Assembly (NCBI RefSeq): GCF_019236175.1
Contig: NZ_JAFAJM010000019.1
Span: 62,001-126,000 of the forward strand
From: Chryseobacterium sp.
GTDB taxonomy: Bacteria > Bacteroidota > Bacteroidia > Flavobacteriales > Weeksellaceae
Reading direction: 5' to 3'
Length of the DNA: 64,000 bases
Shown: positions 52,738-61,749 of the stretch, in pieces
How the letters are laid out: each line of letters begins with the position of its first letter
Numbering within the stretch: position 1 is the first letter of the stretch
Translations under genes and position numbers: made by a program
The notes under the pieces: model-generated
Database searches by the model: none
The model's input: the letters and a program-made list of their open reading frames with translations, nothing else
What the model was told of the DNA's origin: nothing

Positions 52738-53102
52738 CAACACAAATTTCTTTAATTAGCATGTTCTTTTCTCAATCGTCAAATTATTTATTTTATTAAA
52801 TTCCTTTAACCTGCTTCAATAAATCCCTAACAAGAAATCCATCAAATATACCAAAAAATATCATCAGAAAAAACTGAGATAAATTAATTATTCAACAATT
52901 TTCTCATTTAAATTCATATATTTAAAATGAGACAGCAGGTGAATTTTTTAAAAAACAAAATAAAATTTTAACTTTAATCTAAAAACACTAATTTTTTTCT
53001 AAATGAGAATTTATATAACAAATATTATTCCATTTCACGACCTGACCAAAAGAATATATTAAAAAAATATTAAAATGTTAATTTGATCACTTAGATTATT
53101 TT
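52738..53102. other. AT-rich intergenic region with one hairpin
   Basis: A hairpin TCTCATTTAAAT ... ATTTAAAATGAGA at 52902-52932 (one bulged A) is the only structure I see. It could be a regulatory site or weak terminator. No gene is supported. Confidence 0.4.
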
Positions 53103-53774
53103 TTAAAGTAAATCAGGACGTTTTTCTTTTGTTATTCTTACGGCCTCATCATGTCGCCATTCTTCAATTTTCGCAAAATTCCCACTTAAAAGTACTTTGG
53201 GAACCTCCAGACCTTTATAGCTTTCAGGCCTTGTATAGATGGGTGGTGAAAGTAAATCATCCTGAAAGCTGTCTGTCAAAGCACTTTGCTCGTCATTTAA
53301 AACCCCTGGAAGTAATCGGATCACTGAATCTGCAAGAACACAGGCAGCCAGTTCTCCTCCGGTAAGAACATAATCTCCTATTGAGATTTCTTTGGTAATA
53401 TGAAGGTCTCTTACTCTTTGATCAATTCCTTTATAATGACCACATAGGAAGATGAGGTTATTTTTAATAGAAAGTGTATTGGCTATTTTCTGGTTCAGCG
53501 TCACTCCGTCTGGTGTCAGATAAATCACCTCATCATATGCCCTTTGGGATTTCAATTCTGAAATACATTTATCCAACGGCTCTACCATCATCACCATTCC
53601 CGCTCCGCCTCCATAAGGCTCATCATCAATTTGTCTGTGCTTATTGATTGCCCAGTCTCTCAGGTGATGAAAATGGACTTCAGCCAGTCCTTTATCCATC
53701 GCTCTCTTCAAAATAGAAGTTTTAAACGGACTTTCCATCAATTCCGGAAGTACGCTTATTATATCAATTCTCAT
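53103..53774 (-). CDS. trmD: tRNA (guanine-N1)-methyltransferase
   Basis: 223 residues, makes m1G37 in tRNAs, using SAM. Family motifs: [20 protein letters not shown] start, [54 protein letters not shown], and [20 protein letters not shown]. Its start overlaps the stop of the preceding NADH dehydrogenase gene by an ATGA, so the two are translationally linked. Confidence 0.95.
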   Translation of the reverse strand: MRIDIISVLPELMESPFKTSILKRAMDKGLAEVHFHHLRDWAINKHRQIDDEPYGGGAGMVMMVEPLDKCISELKSQRAYDEVIYLTPDGVTLNQKIANTLSIKNNLIFLCGHYKGIDQRVRDLHITKEISIGDYVLTGGELAACVLADSVIRLLPGVLNDEQSALTDSFQDDLLSPPIYTRPESYKGLEVPKVLLSGNFAKIEEWRHDEAVRITKEKRPDLL

Positions 53775-55033
53775 TGTAATGTTCCGTTTTTCTTTGTAGG
53801 TATAATAATTAATCTTAAAGATGAATCTTTATTGAAATAGCTCCACATCCAGTTGAAGAATATGGCCAGCTTATTTCGAACGCTCAAAATTAACATTAAA
53901 TGGAGAAACATCCAGAAATACCAGGCTAAAAATCCCTGAAATTTTATAAAGGGTAAGTCAACAACGGCTCTGTGCTTTCCAATAGTCGCTAATGAGCCTT
54001 TATCGTCATATTCATATTCTTTCCATTCGGAAGGGGTTTTCTTTAAAAGGTTTCTCCCTAAATTTTTAGCCTGATTAATGGCCACATTCGCTACCTGCGG
54101 ATGTCCTTGCGGATATTTTGGAGTTTCCATATAGGCAATATCTCCGATAGCATAAATATTATCGTACCCTTTTATTTTATTATACCGGTCTACTATATAT
54201 CTGTTTCTGACTAATTTTTCTTCCGGAAAACCATCGATAACATTTCCTGTAACACCTGCCGCCCAAATCACATTATTTGACGGAATTTCTTTTCCGCTTT
54301 TCAGGTATACCTTATCGCCGTCGTATTCTGTAACAATCTCACCACTCATGAATGTGACTCCAAGATCTTTAAGGTATTTTTCAGATTTTTCCTGGGCTTC
54401 GGCACTCATTACAGCCAGGGGTTTTTCTGTAGAACTTACCAGAATAATTTTCAGATGATCGAAATTCATATAAGGATAATCCCTCGGAAGAATTTCTTTT
54501 TTCATTTCTGCAAAAGCGCCCGCCAATTCTACTCCGGTAGGACCACTTCCTACGATGACGATATTCCAGTTTCCGTCATCACTGCGGCTCTTTTCAATAA
54601 TCAGTTTTTCAAAGGTCATCAGAACATGATTTCTTATTCCGATTGCTTCCTGGGTATTCTTCATTCCGAAAGCTTTACTTTCAAGATCCTTATTACCGAA
54701 GAAATTAGTTTTACAGCCTGTTGCAATGATAAGTTTGTCATAAGTAAACTCGGCTTCGTCAGTAATCACTTTGTGATGTACCGGATCAATTTCTTTCACC
54801 TCGGTCATACGAAACTGAGTGTTTCTGGACTGCTGAAAAATCTTTCTGAAAGGGAAGGAAATATTGGAAGGTTCTATCCTTCCTGAGGCCACCTGATAAA
54901 AAAGCGGCTGAAACATATGATGATTCACCCGGTCCAGAACAATTACTTTTTTGTTCTTGTTATTCAATGTTTTTGCAAGCTGCAGCCCCGCAAATCCTCC
55001 TCCGATAATGATGATTTTTTCGCGTGTTTCCAT
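53771..55033 (-). CDS. NAD(P)/FAD oxidoreductase (type II NADH dehydrogenase-like)
   Basis: 420 residues from ATG 55033 (a TTG nine nt earlier is possible). Two Rossmann motifs: [18 protein letters not shown] for FAD and [18 protein letters not shown] for NAD(P). [16 protein letters not shown] is the second FAD contact. The C-terminal hydrophobic segment ([20 protein letters not shown]) suggests peripheral/integral membrane attachment. This fits NDH-2, which feeds electrons from NADH to quinone without pumping. It overlaps trmD by ATGA, an odd but compact pairing. Confidence 0.88.
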   Translation of the reverse strand: METREKIIIIGGGFAGLQLAKTLNNKNKKVIVLDRVNHHMFQPLFYQVASGRIEPSNISFPFRKIFQQSRNTQFRMTEVKEIDPVHHKVITDEAEFTYDKLIIATGCKTNFFGNKDLESKAFGMKNTQEAIGIRNHVLMTFEKLIIEKSRSDDGNWNIVIVGSGPTGVELAGAFAEMKKEILPRDYPYMNFDHLKIILVSSTEKPLAVMSAEAQEKSEKYLKDLGVTFMSGEIVTEYDGDKVYLKSGKEIPSNNVIWAAGVTGNVIDGFPEEKLVRNRYIVDRYNKIKGYDNIYAIGDIAYMETPKYPQGHPQVANVAINQAKNLGRNLLKKTPSEWKEYEYDDKGSLATIGKHRAVVDLPFIKFQGFLAWYFWMFLHLMLILSVRNKLAIFFNWMWSYFNKDSSLRLIIIPTKKNGTLQ

Positions 55034-55098
55034 AATACACAAATTTACTGATTTTATTTAGCATTTAGCAGTGAAAAAAGTTAGTTTTGCAAAACTTT

Positions 55099-55962
55099 AT
55101 GACACCGAAAAAGTACACCAAAAAAACTGCCAAACAGGTTCACAAAAACAGACGGAAGAATTATTTTTTCCGCAGAAAAGTGATATTGGCGATTCTGATT
55201 CTGGCTTTAATAGGTACAGGCTTCTATTTAAAACAGTCTGTCAGTTATTATTATGCACTGTACTTTAATAAATTCATTCATAAAAAACTTCACAACACGG
55301 AGAAGGAAGCACTGAGGATTCAAAAAATCCTTACCAGCAATCTGGATAAAACGTATGGTTTTGATATTTCCCACTATCAGAACAAAGAAGACATCAAATG
55401 GGACAGTTTAAGTATCGGAAACAAAACCATTCCATTAGAATTTGTTGTGATGCGTGCCACTATGGGAAACCGCACAGCAGATAAACATTTTGATGATTTT
55501 TGGGAAAAAGCGAAAAAACATGAGCTGATCCGCGGAGCTTATCACTTTTACAGAGCCGATGAAGACCCTGTCATTCAGGCGAATAATTTCCTGGCCAATG
55601 TAAAGCTGGAAGGAGGAGACCTCCCTCCTATTCTGGATATAGAAAAAATTCCCAAACGCAAAACCAATAAGAAACTGATAGAAGACCTTAAAGTATGGTG
55701 TAAAATTGTGGAAGAAACTTATGGTCAGAAACCAATCATCTACACCTATTATCATTATTATAAAGATTTTCTGAAAGGTGAATTTGATGACTATCCCCTA
55801 TGGCTGGCCAATTATAATGATGTTCCGTCTCCTTCACCGGATGACCGATGGGATTTCTGGCAGTTTACAGAAAACGGAATTGTTCACGGCATCAACGCCA
55901 AAGTAGATCTGAATATTTATAATGGAAACTCCTGGTCCCTGAAAAGACTAACACTGGATTAG
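55099..55962 (+). CDS. GH25 lysozyme (muramidase), membrane-anchored
   Basis: 287 residues from ATG 55099. A basic cytoplasmic segment (YTKKTAKQVHKNRRKNYFFR) and one transmembrane helix (VILAILILALIGTGFYL) precede a GH25 domain: YGFDISHYQ, FVVMRATMGNRTADKHFDDF, GAYHFYRADEDP, LPPILDIE with the catalytic acidic pair, and PLWLANYNDVPSPSPDDRWD. The enzyme would cleave beta-1,4 MurNAc-GlcNAc bonds from the periplasmic side. Upstream TTG at 55087 is possible but unlikely. Confidence 0.88.
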   Translation: MTPKKYTKKTAKQVHKNRRKNYFFRRKVILAILILALIGTGFYLKQSVSYYYALYFNKFIHKKLHNTEKEALRIQKILTSNLDKTYGFDISHYQNKEDIKWDSLSIGNKTIPLEFVVMRATMGNRTADKHFDDFWEKAKKHELIRGAYHFYRADEDPVIQANNFLANVKLEGGDLPPILDIEKIPKRKTNKKLIEDLKVWCKIVEETYGQKPIIYTYYHYYKDFLKGEFDDYPLWLANYNDVPSPSPDDRWDFWQFTENGIVHGINAKVDLNIYNGNSWSLKRLTLD

Positions 55963-56036
55963 TAAAAAGAAACGAAGATGGAAGCTGGAAGTTTTTTGAT
56001 ATATTAAAACAACTTCCATCTCCTCACTTTCCATCT
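55963..56036. repeat. Intergenic repeat-rich hairpin element (GATGGAAG type)
   Basis: AGATGGAAGCTGGAAGTT (55976-55993) pairs with AACTTCCATCT (56011-56021); a second TTTCCATCTT follows. Same word-repeat style as the yicC-gmk and gmk-nadA gaps. It may help end both convergent genes. Confidence 0.45.
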
Positions 56037-57680
56037 TTAACTTTTCCCTAAAAACCTGAAAATATCTGCATTAAGTTCATCCGGTCTTTCATAAGGAACC
56101 ATATGGGTAGTATCCTTATAAATTTTCAACTCTGCATTGGGAATTTGCTTTGAAAGAAATTCTGAATGATCCGGTTTAATCACATCTCTATCTCCAGCAA
56201 TCACCAATACCGGACTTTTTATAGTATTTAGATCCTTTTTATTAATATTAGGCTGTGTAAGCATTATTTTTAAAAGCCTGCGTTCATTGAGGGTTTCAGC
56301 AGGAGCCATTTGAATTAACTGCTTCATTTGTGTATTGAACCGCTCGATAATTCCATTTTCTACCCCTTCAGGAAAAGCATTCGCTCCGATGGTCACCAGC
56401 TTTTTAAGACTTTCCGGATACTTTAATGCAAATTCAAGTCCTGTATTTCCTCCATCACTCCAACCAACAATGTTTATTTTATCAAGCTTCAGATTATCTG
56501 TTAAGGCCTTTACATCGTCTGCAAACAATTTATAGGTGAAATCTTTTTTTGATGTATCGATACTTTTCCCCTGTCCTCTTGTATCTATTACAATTACTTT
56601 ATACTGCTTGGACAGAATGGGAATTTGTTGATAAAAATCCTTTATACTTCCTGAATTTCCGTGAAGCAAAACCAGAGGTTCACCTTCGCCATATATTTCA
56701 TAATACAGATGAGTATCTTTCAATTTCAGATAATTTCCGGCAGATTGATTTTTGCCATATATTGACTGATCTGCTTCCTGTATATTTTGTGTATTATCGC
56801 GTAACCAATTGGAAGTAATATCATCTGTATAAGCATTATCATCCTTAGCATTATTTTTATCCACTTTCACATCAACATTGATAGCAGGTGCAGCAATGCT
56901 CATCTTCATCCAATCTCCATAAAATTCTCTGATAAATCCTGTTCTGAACAGTGCAGCACTGATTTTAATCTTTCCTTCAAATCTTTTCAAAAATTGTATT
57001 CCGACAAAAAACTTTCCCTGAACCCAAATATTCCGATCATTAACGTCCAATGTATATGTTCCGTCCTTAATCATATCTTCAGTAAGTTCAACAGTGATTT
57101 CTTCATCCAGAATATTTTTATCCGGATACCCATTTTTTTCACCATAAATACTATACCGCATCAGAACAGGTTCATTTGACACATAACTGGCTATATTCAG
57201 ATTGATATTTTTTATCTTAGAACGTTTTTTAGCATTAAACTCTAGGGCGGTTTCACCCAGAAAATTACCATTGTCCATCCCTGGATTTACAAGATATATA
57301 ACAGTCTTTGTTTTGGTATTGACCCCCCAGTTTTTATCAACCAGTTTTTTAGGCTTAATAGCAATTTCTTTAAGATTTTTAATTTTTTCTTTTAAAAATA
57401 GGTTCTGCTGGTCATGTTTTTTAAAATCCTGTATTGTTTCTTCATACAGCTCATAGCCAGGCACTTCTATTTTTATTTTTTGTTGGGCTTCCAGTTTGGA
57501 TAGATCGATTGAAAATTTTCCTTTTTCATCGGAGATGACTCCGATATCTTTCTTTTCAACCCCGATTTTTACATAAGGAATGGGTTGATTTTCGTTTTTA
57601 GACATCACCGTCCCTGAAATAACCTGGGCGTGAAAAGAGCAAGCAGTAAAAACGAATAATAAGGTATTAAATTTTATCAT
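56037..57680 (-). CDS. Regulatory-domain / alpha-beta hydrolase fusion, exported
   Basis: 547 residues. Signal MIKFNTLLFVFTACSFHA, then Q. A CarboxypepD-regulatory-like beta domain (VISGTVMSKNENQPIPYVKI, then GVISDEKGKFSIDLSKL) occupies about residues 20-100. A middle beta region of unknown fold follows. From about residue 320 comes an alpha/beta hydrolase: LKLKDTHLYYEIYGEGEPLV with LLHGNSGSIKDF, the nucleophile VGWSDGGNTGLEF (GxSxGG), DRDVIKPDHSE, and a final catalytic His in TTHMVPYERP. Substrate unknown; possibly an outer-membrane or secreted esterase. Confidence 0.82.
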   Translation of the reverse strand: MIKFNTLLFVFTACSFHAQVISGTVMSKNENQPIPYVKIGVEKKDIGVISDEKGKFSIDLSKLEAQQKIKIEVPGYELYEETIQDFKKHDQQNLFLKEKIKNLKEIAIKPKKLVDKNWGVNTKTKTVIYLVNPGMDNGNFLGETALEFNAKKRSKIKNINLNIASYVSNEPVLMRYSIYGEKNGYPDKNILDEEITVELTEDMIKDGTYTLDVNDRNIWVQGKFFVGIQFLKRFEGKIKISAALFRTGFIREFYGDWMKMSIAAPAINVDVKVDKNNAKDDNAYTDDITSNWLRDNTQNIQEADQSIYGKNQSAGNYLKLKDTHLYYEIYGEGEPLVLLHGNSGSIKDFYQQIPILSKQYKVIVIDTRGQGKSIDTSKKDFTYKLFADDVKALTDNLKLDKINIVGWSDGGNTGLEFALKYPESLKKLVTIGANAFPEGVENGIIERFNTQMKQLIQMAPAETLNERRLLKIMLTQPNINKKDLNTIKSPVLVIAGDRDVIKPDHSEFLSKQIPNAELKIYKDTTHMVPYERPDELNADIFRFLGKS

Positions 57681-57805
57681 GGTAAAAGTTTATGCAAACT
57701 TATTTATTTTTGGCTGGTAAAATTCTTAATACCTTATTAAAATCATCTTTTTTTTAGTTAAAATACTTACAAATAATAGTCTTTCATCTTAGTGAAAACT
57801 CTTTG

Positions 57806-58318
57806 TTAAAGAACATTCATAACTTCATCCCACGAAGAGACTCTTTTATACGTCTCATTTTCAATAAGTTCATTATGAGGCTGGGTGAAAATTAATCTTT
57901 TTCCTGAAAAATGATCCAGATTCTTTGGATAATCATCAATCATTACATCTCCTGAAACGACTCTTTTACTTCCGCAAAGCACAATCTGTTCCCAGGTAAT
58001 GAACGGAAAATGCTCTGCGAGCCAGTCATATTTTTCTCTCAGGCTGTTGGGAAATTCCATTCCTGCAGAAACAATATACAGTTCATACTTGTTATTAAGA
58101 TACTCCAGTGCTTCACGGCTGCCTTTCATTACGGGTAGCGTTCTGAAAAATCCCAGTTCGTTAACATGTTTTTTACCATTCGGGAAAGCTTCTATTTCAG
58201 GCTTTCCGGTGAGTTCTTTTATTTCAATCTCTCTTCCGGTGTCTCTTTTTTCAAATTGTATAAGCTGATGGTATACATCTGCCATTACCCCGTCCATATC
58301 AACAATTACTTTTTTCAT
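57806..58318 (-). CDS. 5'(3')-deoxyribonucleotidase (HAD family)
   Basis: 170 residues. The HAD motif DMDGVMADVYHQ carries the two catalytic Asp residues (DxD). SAGMEFPNSLREKYDWLAEH and MIDDYPKNLDHFSGKRLIF follow, as in bacterial dNT/NT5C-like enzymes. It dephosphorylates deoxyribonucleoside monophosphates. It has no operon partner in this window. Confidence 0.85.
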   Translation of the reverse strand: MKKVIVDMDGVMADVYHQLIQFEKRDTGREIEIKELTGKPEIEAFPNGKKHVNELGFFRTLPVMKGSREALEYLNNKYELYIVSAGMEFPNSLREKYDWLAEHFPFITWEQIVLCGSKRVVSGDVMIDDYPKNLDHFSGKRLIFTQPHNELIENETYKRVSSWDEVMNVL

Positions 58319-58513
58319 ACTACAAATCAGATTTTACATACTGTGTTACAGTGATTTTTTTAACCTCATTCAAATGTACTAATTAGTTTTCCCGGACAGC
58401 TTATGAAAACTATTAAAAAATTTTAAATATCATTTTAACAATAGCGGACCGGAAATTTTTCTGGCTACATTTTCGTACTTTTGCGGTCAATTCAAAATCA
58501 ATCATCAATTCCA

Positions 58514-60409
58514 ATGAATTACGTTTCTGCTGAAAACCTTACCAAATCCTACGGGATCAAAGTTTTGTTTGAAAACATTTCTTTTCACATCAATGAAGGC
58601 GACAAAATCGCTATTGTTGCTAAAAACGGAAGTGGAAAATCCACCCTTCTGAAAATATTAATGGGTAAAGAAATTGCAGACAGCGGTACTGTGATCATTA
58701 ATAAAGATATTCAGGTGGTATTATTTGACCAGGAAATAGACTATAACCCTAGCCTGAGCATTGAAGAATTCATGATGACACTGGATTCCAAGCCGATCCT
58801 TGCTCTTAAAAATTATCACAAGTCTCTTCACTCCACTGATTCTGATTTTATTGAAAAAGCATTAGCCGATATGGAATCCCACAAAGCATGGGACCTTGAG
58901 AATGAAATGAAACAGATTCTCTCCCAGCTGAAGATCACTGATCTGGATGCTAAAATGGGAACACTTTCAGGGGGACAGATCAAACGTGTTGCTCTCGCTA
59001 AGCTCCTTACGGAAACCAGAGCTGAACATAAACACACTCTACTGATCATGGATGAACCTACCAACCACCTTGATGTGGATATGGTAGAATGGCTTGAGAA
59101 CTATCTGAATAAGGCCAAAATAACTTTATTACTTGTGACCCACGACCGGTATTTTCTGGACAGCGTCTGCGATATGATCTGGGAAATGGAGGACAGGAAT
59201 CTGTATGTTCATAATGGCTCATATGCTACTTATCTTGAAAATAAGATGATCCGTGAAGAAAACCTTTCCGCAACAATTGATAAAGCAAATAATCTTTACA
59301 GAAAGGAACTGGAATGGATGCGAAGACAGCCTAAAGCCAGAACCACGAAGTCAAAGAGCAGAATCGATGCGTTTTTTGAAACGGAAAAAGTAGCAAAAAC
59401 CGATACCAGAAAACAGGGACTGGAACTTGATTTCGAGATGAAACGTCTGGGAAATAAAATTCTTGAACTGAAACATATCGATAAAAGCTTTGGAGATAAA
59501 GTCCTGCTTAAAGATTTCAGCTACCAGTTTCAACGTGGAGAAAAAATCGGAATCATCGGAAAAAACGGAGCCGGTAAATCTACTCTGTTAAATATTATCC
59601 AGGGATTCGAAAAAGCAGACAAAGGGGAAATTGAAACGGGAGAAACGATTTCTTTTGGTTATTTTTCTCAAAAAGGTCTTACTTATAAAGAAGATGAACG
59701 TGTCATTGATTTTATTAAAGAAATTGCCGAGTTTTATCCTTTAGCTAACGGAAAAAGTCTTTCCGCATCACAGTTTTTAAGATTATTCTTATTCGATGAT
59801 CAGTCTCAATACTCCCCTATTTCAAAGCTTTCGGGTGGGGAGAAGAGAAGGCTCCACCTGATGTATATATTGTATCAGAATCCTAACTTTTTGATTTTTG
59901 ATGAACCTACGAATGATCTGGATTTACCTACTTTAACGGTTCTTGAAAACTTTCTGCAACAATTTCAGGGTTCTTTAATTATCGTTTCTCACGACAGGTA
60001 TTTTATGGACAGAATTATAGACCATGTGCTGGCTTTTGAAGGAGATGGTAAAATAAAAGATTTCGTAGGGAACTTTTCAGAATACCGTGAGGCTAAAAGC
60101 CGCGAAGATGCTTTGGAAAAAAATACAACGGTAAAACCGGAACCTGTAAAAGAAACAGTTGCTGTACAGGATAATACCCAGACCGCTAATTCTAAAAAAA
60201 GAAAGCTGACCTTTAAGGAACAAAGAGAGCTGGAAACTATCGAAAAAGAAATGCCCGAACTGGAAGAACAGCGTGCAAAGATCTTAGAGCTTCTTAATAA
60301 CGAAGCTGATTATGAAAAGATTGCCCAGCTTTCTGCCGATCTGGAATCTGTTTCCGGAAAACTGGAAGAGCATGAAATGAGATGGCTGGAAATTCAGGAG
60401 TTGTTATAA
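58514..60409 (+). CDS. ABC-F family ATPase
   Basis: 631 residues from ATG 58514. Two ABC domains in one chain with no membrane part: Walker A AKNGSGKSTLL and GKNGAGKSTLL, signatures LSGGQIKRVALA and LSGGEKRRLHL, Walker B LLIMDEPTNHLD and FLIFDEPTNDLD. A long linker with a helical arm (LEWMRRQPKARTTKSKSRID) and a C-terminal coiled coil (KRKLTFKEQRELETIEKEMP onward) fit the Uup/ABC-F group, which acts on ribosomes. Uup-like is my best call; antibiotic protection is not indicated. Confidence 0.92.
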   Translation: MNYVSAENLTKSYGIKVLFENISFHINEGDKIAIVAKNGSGKSTLLKILMGKEIADSGTVIINKDIQVVLFDQEIDYNPSLSIEEFMMTLDSKPILALKNYHKSLHSTDSDFIEKALADMESHKAWDLENEMKQILSQLKITDLDAKMGTLSGGQIKRVALAKLLTETRAEHKHTLLIMDEPTNHLDVDMVEWLENYLNKAKITLLLVTHDRYFLDSVCDMIWEMEDRNLYVHNGSYATYLENKMIREENLSATIDKANNLYRKELEWMRRQPKARTTKSKSRIDAFFETEKVAKTDTRKQGLELDFEMKRLGNKILELKHIDKSFGDKVLLKDFSYQFQRGEKIGIIGKNGAGKSTLLNIIQGFEKADKGEIETGETISFGYFSQKGLTYKEDERVIDFIKEIAEFYPLANGKSLSASQFLRLFLFDDQSQYSPISKLSGGEKRRLHLMYILYQNPNFLIFDEPTNDLDLPTLTVLENFLQQFQGSLIIVSHDRYFMDRIIDHVLAFEGDGKIKDFVGNFSEYREAKSREDALEKNTTVKPEPVKETVAVQDNTQTANSKKRKLTFKEQRELETIEKEMPELEEQRAKILELLNNEADYEKIAQLSADLESVSGKLEEHEMRWLEIQELL

Positions 60410-60512
60410 AAATGGGACGTTCTGAATTATAAACCGGAAAGGCTGTAGAGTCTGCAGCTCAAAAGTATATTGATACTTCAAACCTGTTTATAGTTCAGAA
60501 TGCACCTACCAT

Positions 60513-61568
60513 TTACAATTGAATGATTTTTTCTTTTTTTACACTTTCAAGCGAAGCATCTATAATTTTCATATTCTGAATAACTTCTCTTCCCGGTGAG
60601 GGTAAAGCATATCCAAAAACAATATGCTCATAGATCTGCTGGTAATAATCCATATAATTTCCTGCTTCACTTGAAGTCAGAATCCTTTCTGTTTCGGAGT
60701 TTTCATTTAAAAAGTTTAAAATTCCGTCCGGCTGCTTCAGGGGCATTGTCCATTCTTCGCCATATACCGGAATTGCTCCTGCTACCAATTCATTTTCCTG
60801 ATTATCTGTTCTTTCATGCAAGAAGCTTCCTCTGTCTCCGTGTATACTATATGCGTAATGGGCTTCTTTAGTAAAAACAGAAGATTTCAGTCTTACCCTT
60901 AGATTGTTTTTATAGTATAAAAGAATTTCAAAATAATCATTAGCAAACTCGGGACCTTTCATAGAAAATACATCTGCGAAAAGTTTTTCCGGATATCCGA
61001 AATACTGTACAGCCTGATCCACGAGGTGTGATCCTAAATCATGAAGTGATCCTGAACCGGTCTGATGAGGATTTTCTTTATGCTGTTTTCCGCTAGGTGT
61101 TGTTCGGAATCTGTCAAAACGAATTTCGGCTTCTTTAATATTTCCTAGTTTTCCTTCATTTAAAATTTTCTGAACCTGTAAAAAATCGCGGTCAAATCTT
61201 CGGTTCTGATATACGCTCAAAAACAGTCCTCTTTCTTCGGCAAGCTCTACCAGCTTTTCTGCTTCTGAAACATTTACTGTAAAAGGTTTTTCAACGATAA
61301 TATTTTTGCCTGCTTCCAGCGCTTTCTTTGCATATTCATAATGCGTCTGAACGGGAGTATTAATAATCACCAGTTCGATATCCTCCTGTTTGAGCATATC
61401 TTCTACCGAGCGATAGATTGTCGCTTCAGAATATTTTTCTTTGGATTCTTCTTTACTTCTTTCTACTACAGCAGAAATGAAAAACCCCGGATGTTCCTTT
61501 AAAAAGGGAGCATGAAATACTTTCCCACTCATTCCAAAGGCACAAAGCCCTGCTTTTACCAATTGCAT
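60513..61568 (-). CDS. Gfo/Idh/MocA-family oxidoreductase
   Basis: 351 residues from ATG 61568. N-terminal Rossmann fold (VKAGLCAFGMSGKVFHAPFL), LVIINTPVQTHYEYAKKALE, IVEKPFTVNVSEAEKLVELA with the family Lys-Pro, and a C-terminal alpha/beta substrate domain (GSGSLHDLGSHLVDQAVQYF, with the His). NAD(P)-dependent sugar or inositol dehydrogenase-like enzymes; the substrate cannot be read. It stands alone, convergent with the ABC-F gene. Confidence 0.88.
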   Translation of the reverse strand: MQLVKAGLCAFGMSGKVFHAPFLKEHPGFFISAVVERSKEESKEKYSEATIYRSVEDMLKQEDIELVIINTPVQTHYEYAKKALEAGKNIIVEKPFTVNVSEAEKLVELAEERGLFLSVYQNRRFDRDFLQVQKILNEGKLGNIKEAEIRFDRFRTTPSGKQHKENPHQTGSGSLHDLGSHLVDQAVQYFGYPEKLFADVFSMKGPEFANDYFEILLYYKNNLRVRLKSSVFTKEAHYAYSIHGDRGSFLHERTDNQENELVAGAIPVYGEEWTMPLKQPDGILNFLNENSETERILTSSEAGNYMDYYQQIYEHIVFGYALPSPGREVIQNMKIIDASLESVKKEKIIQL

Positions 61569-61709
61569 AATTTTATTTTTCAACAAATATATTCATAAAA
61601 AAACTCACGATCCCCGATCTACAACAACGATAGAAATAATCCATTTATAAGCCAGAAAAAAAAATGATAAAAATCAGTTTTTTATTTTTAACTATTCTAA
61701 ACAAATACT

Positions 61710-61718
61710 TACATTTGC
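61710..61718 (+). promoter_or_regulatory. Candidate -7 box of the siderophore receptor
   Basis: TACATTTGC, consensus -7 box, about 32 nt before the ATG. No strong -33 box is visible. No clear Fur-like 19-bp palindrome was seen, though iron control would be expected. Confidence 0.45.
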
Positions 61719-61749
61719 GGCCTATTTAAAACTGTTCTACATAAAAATA

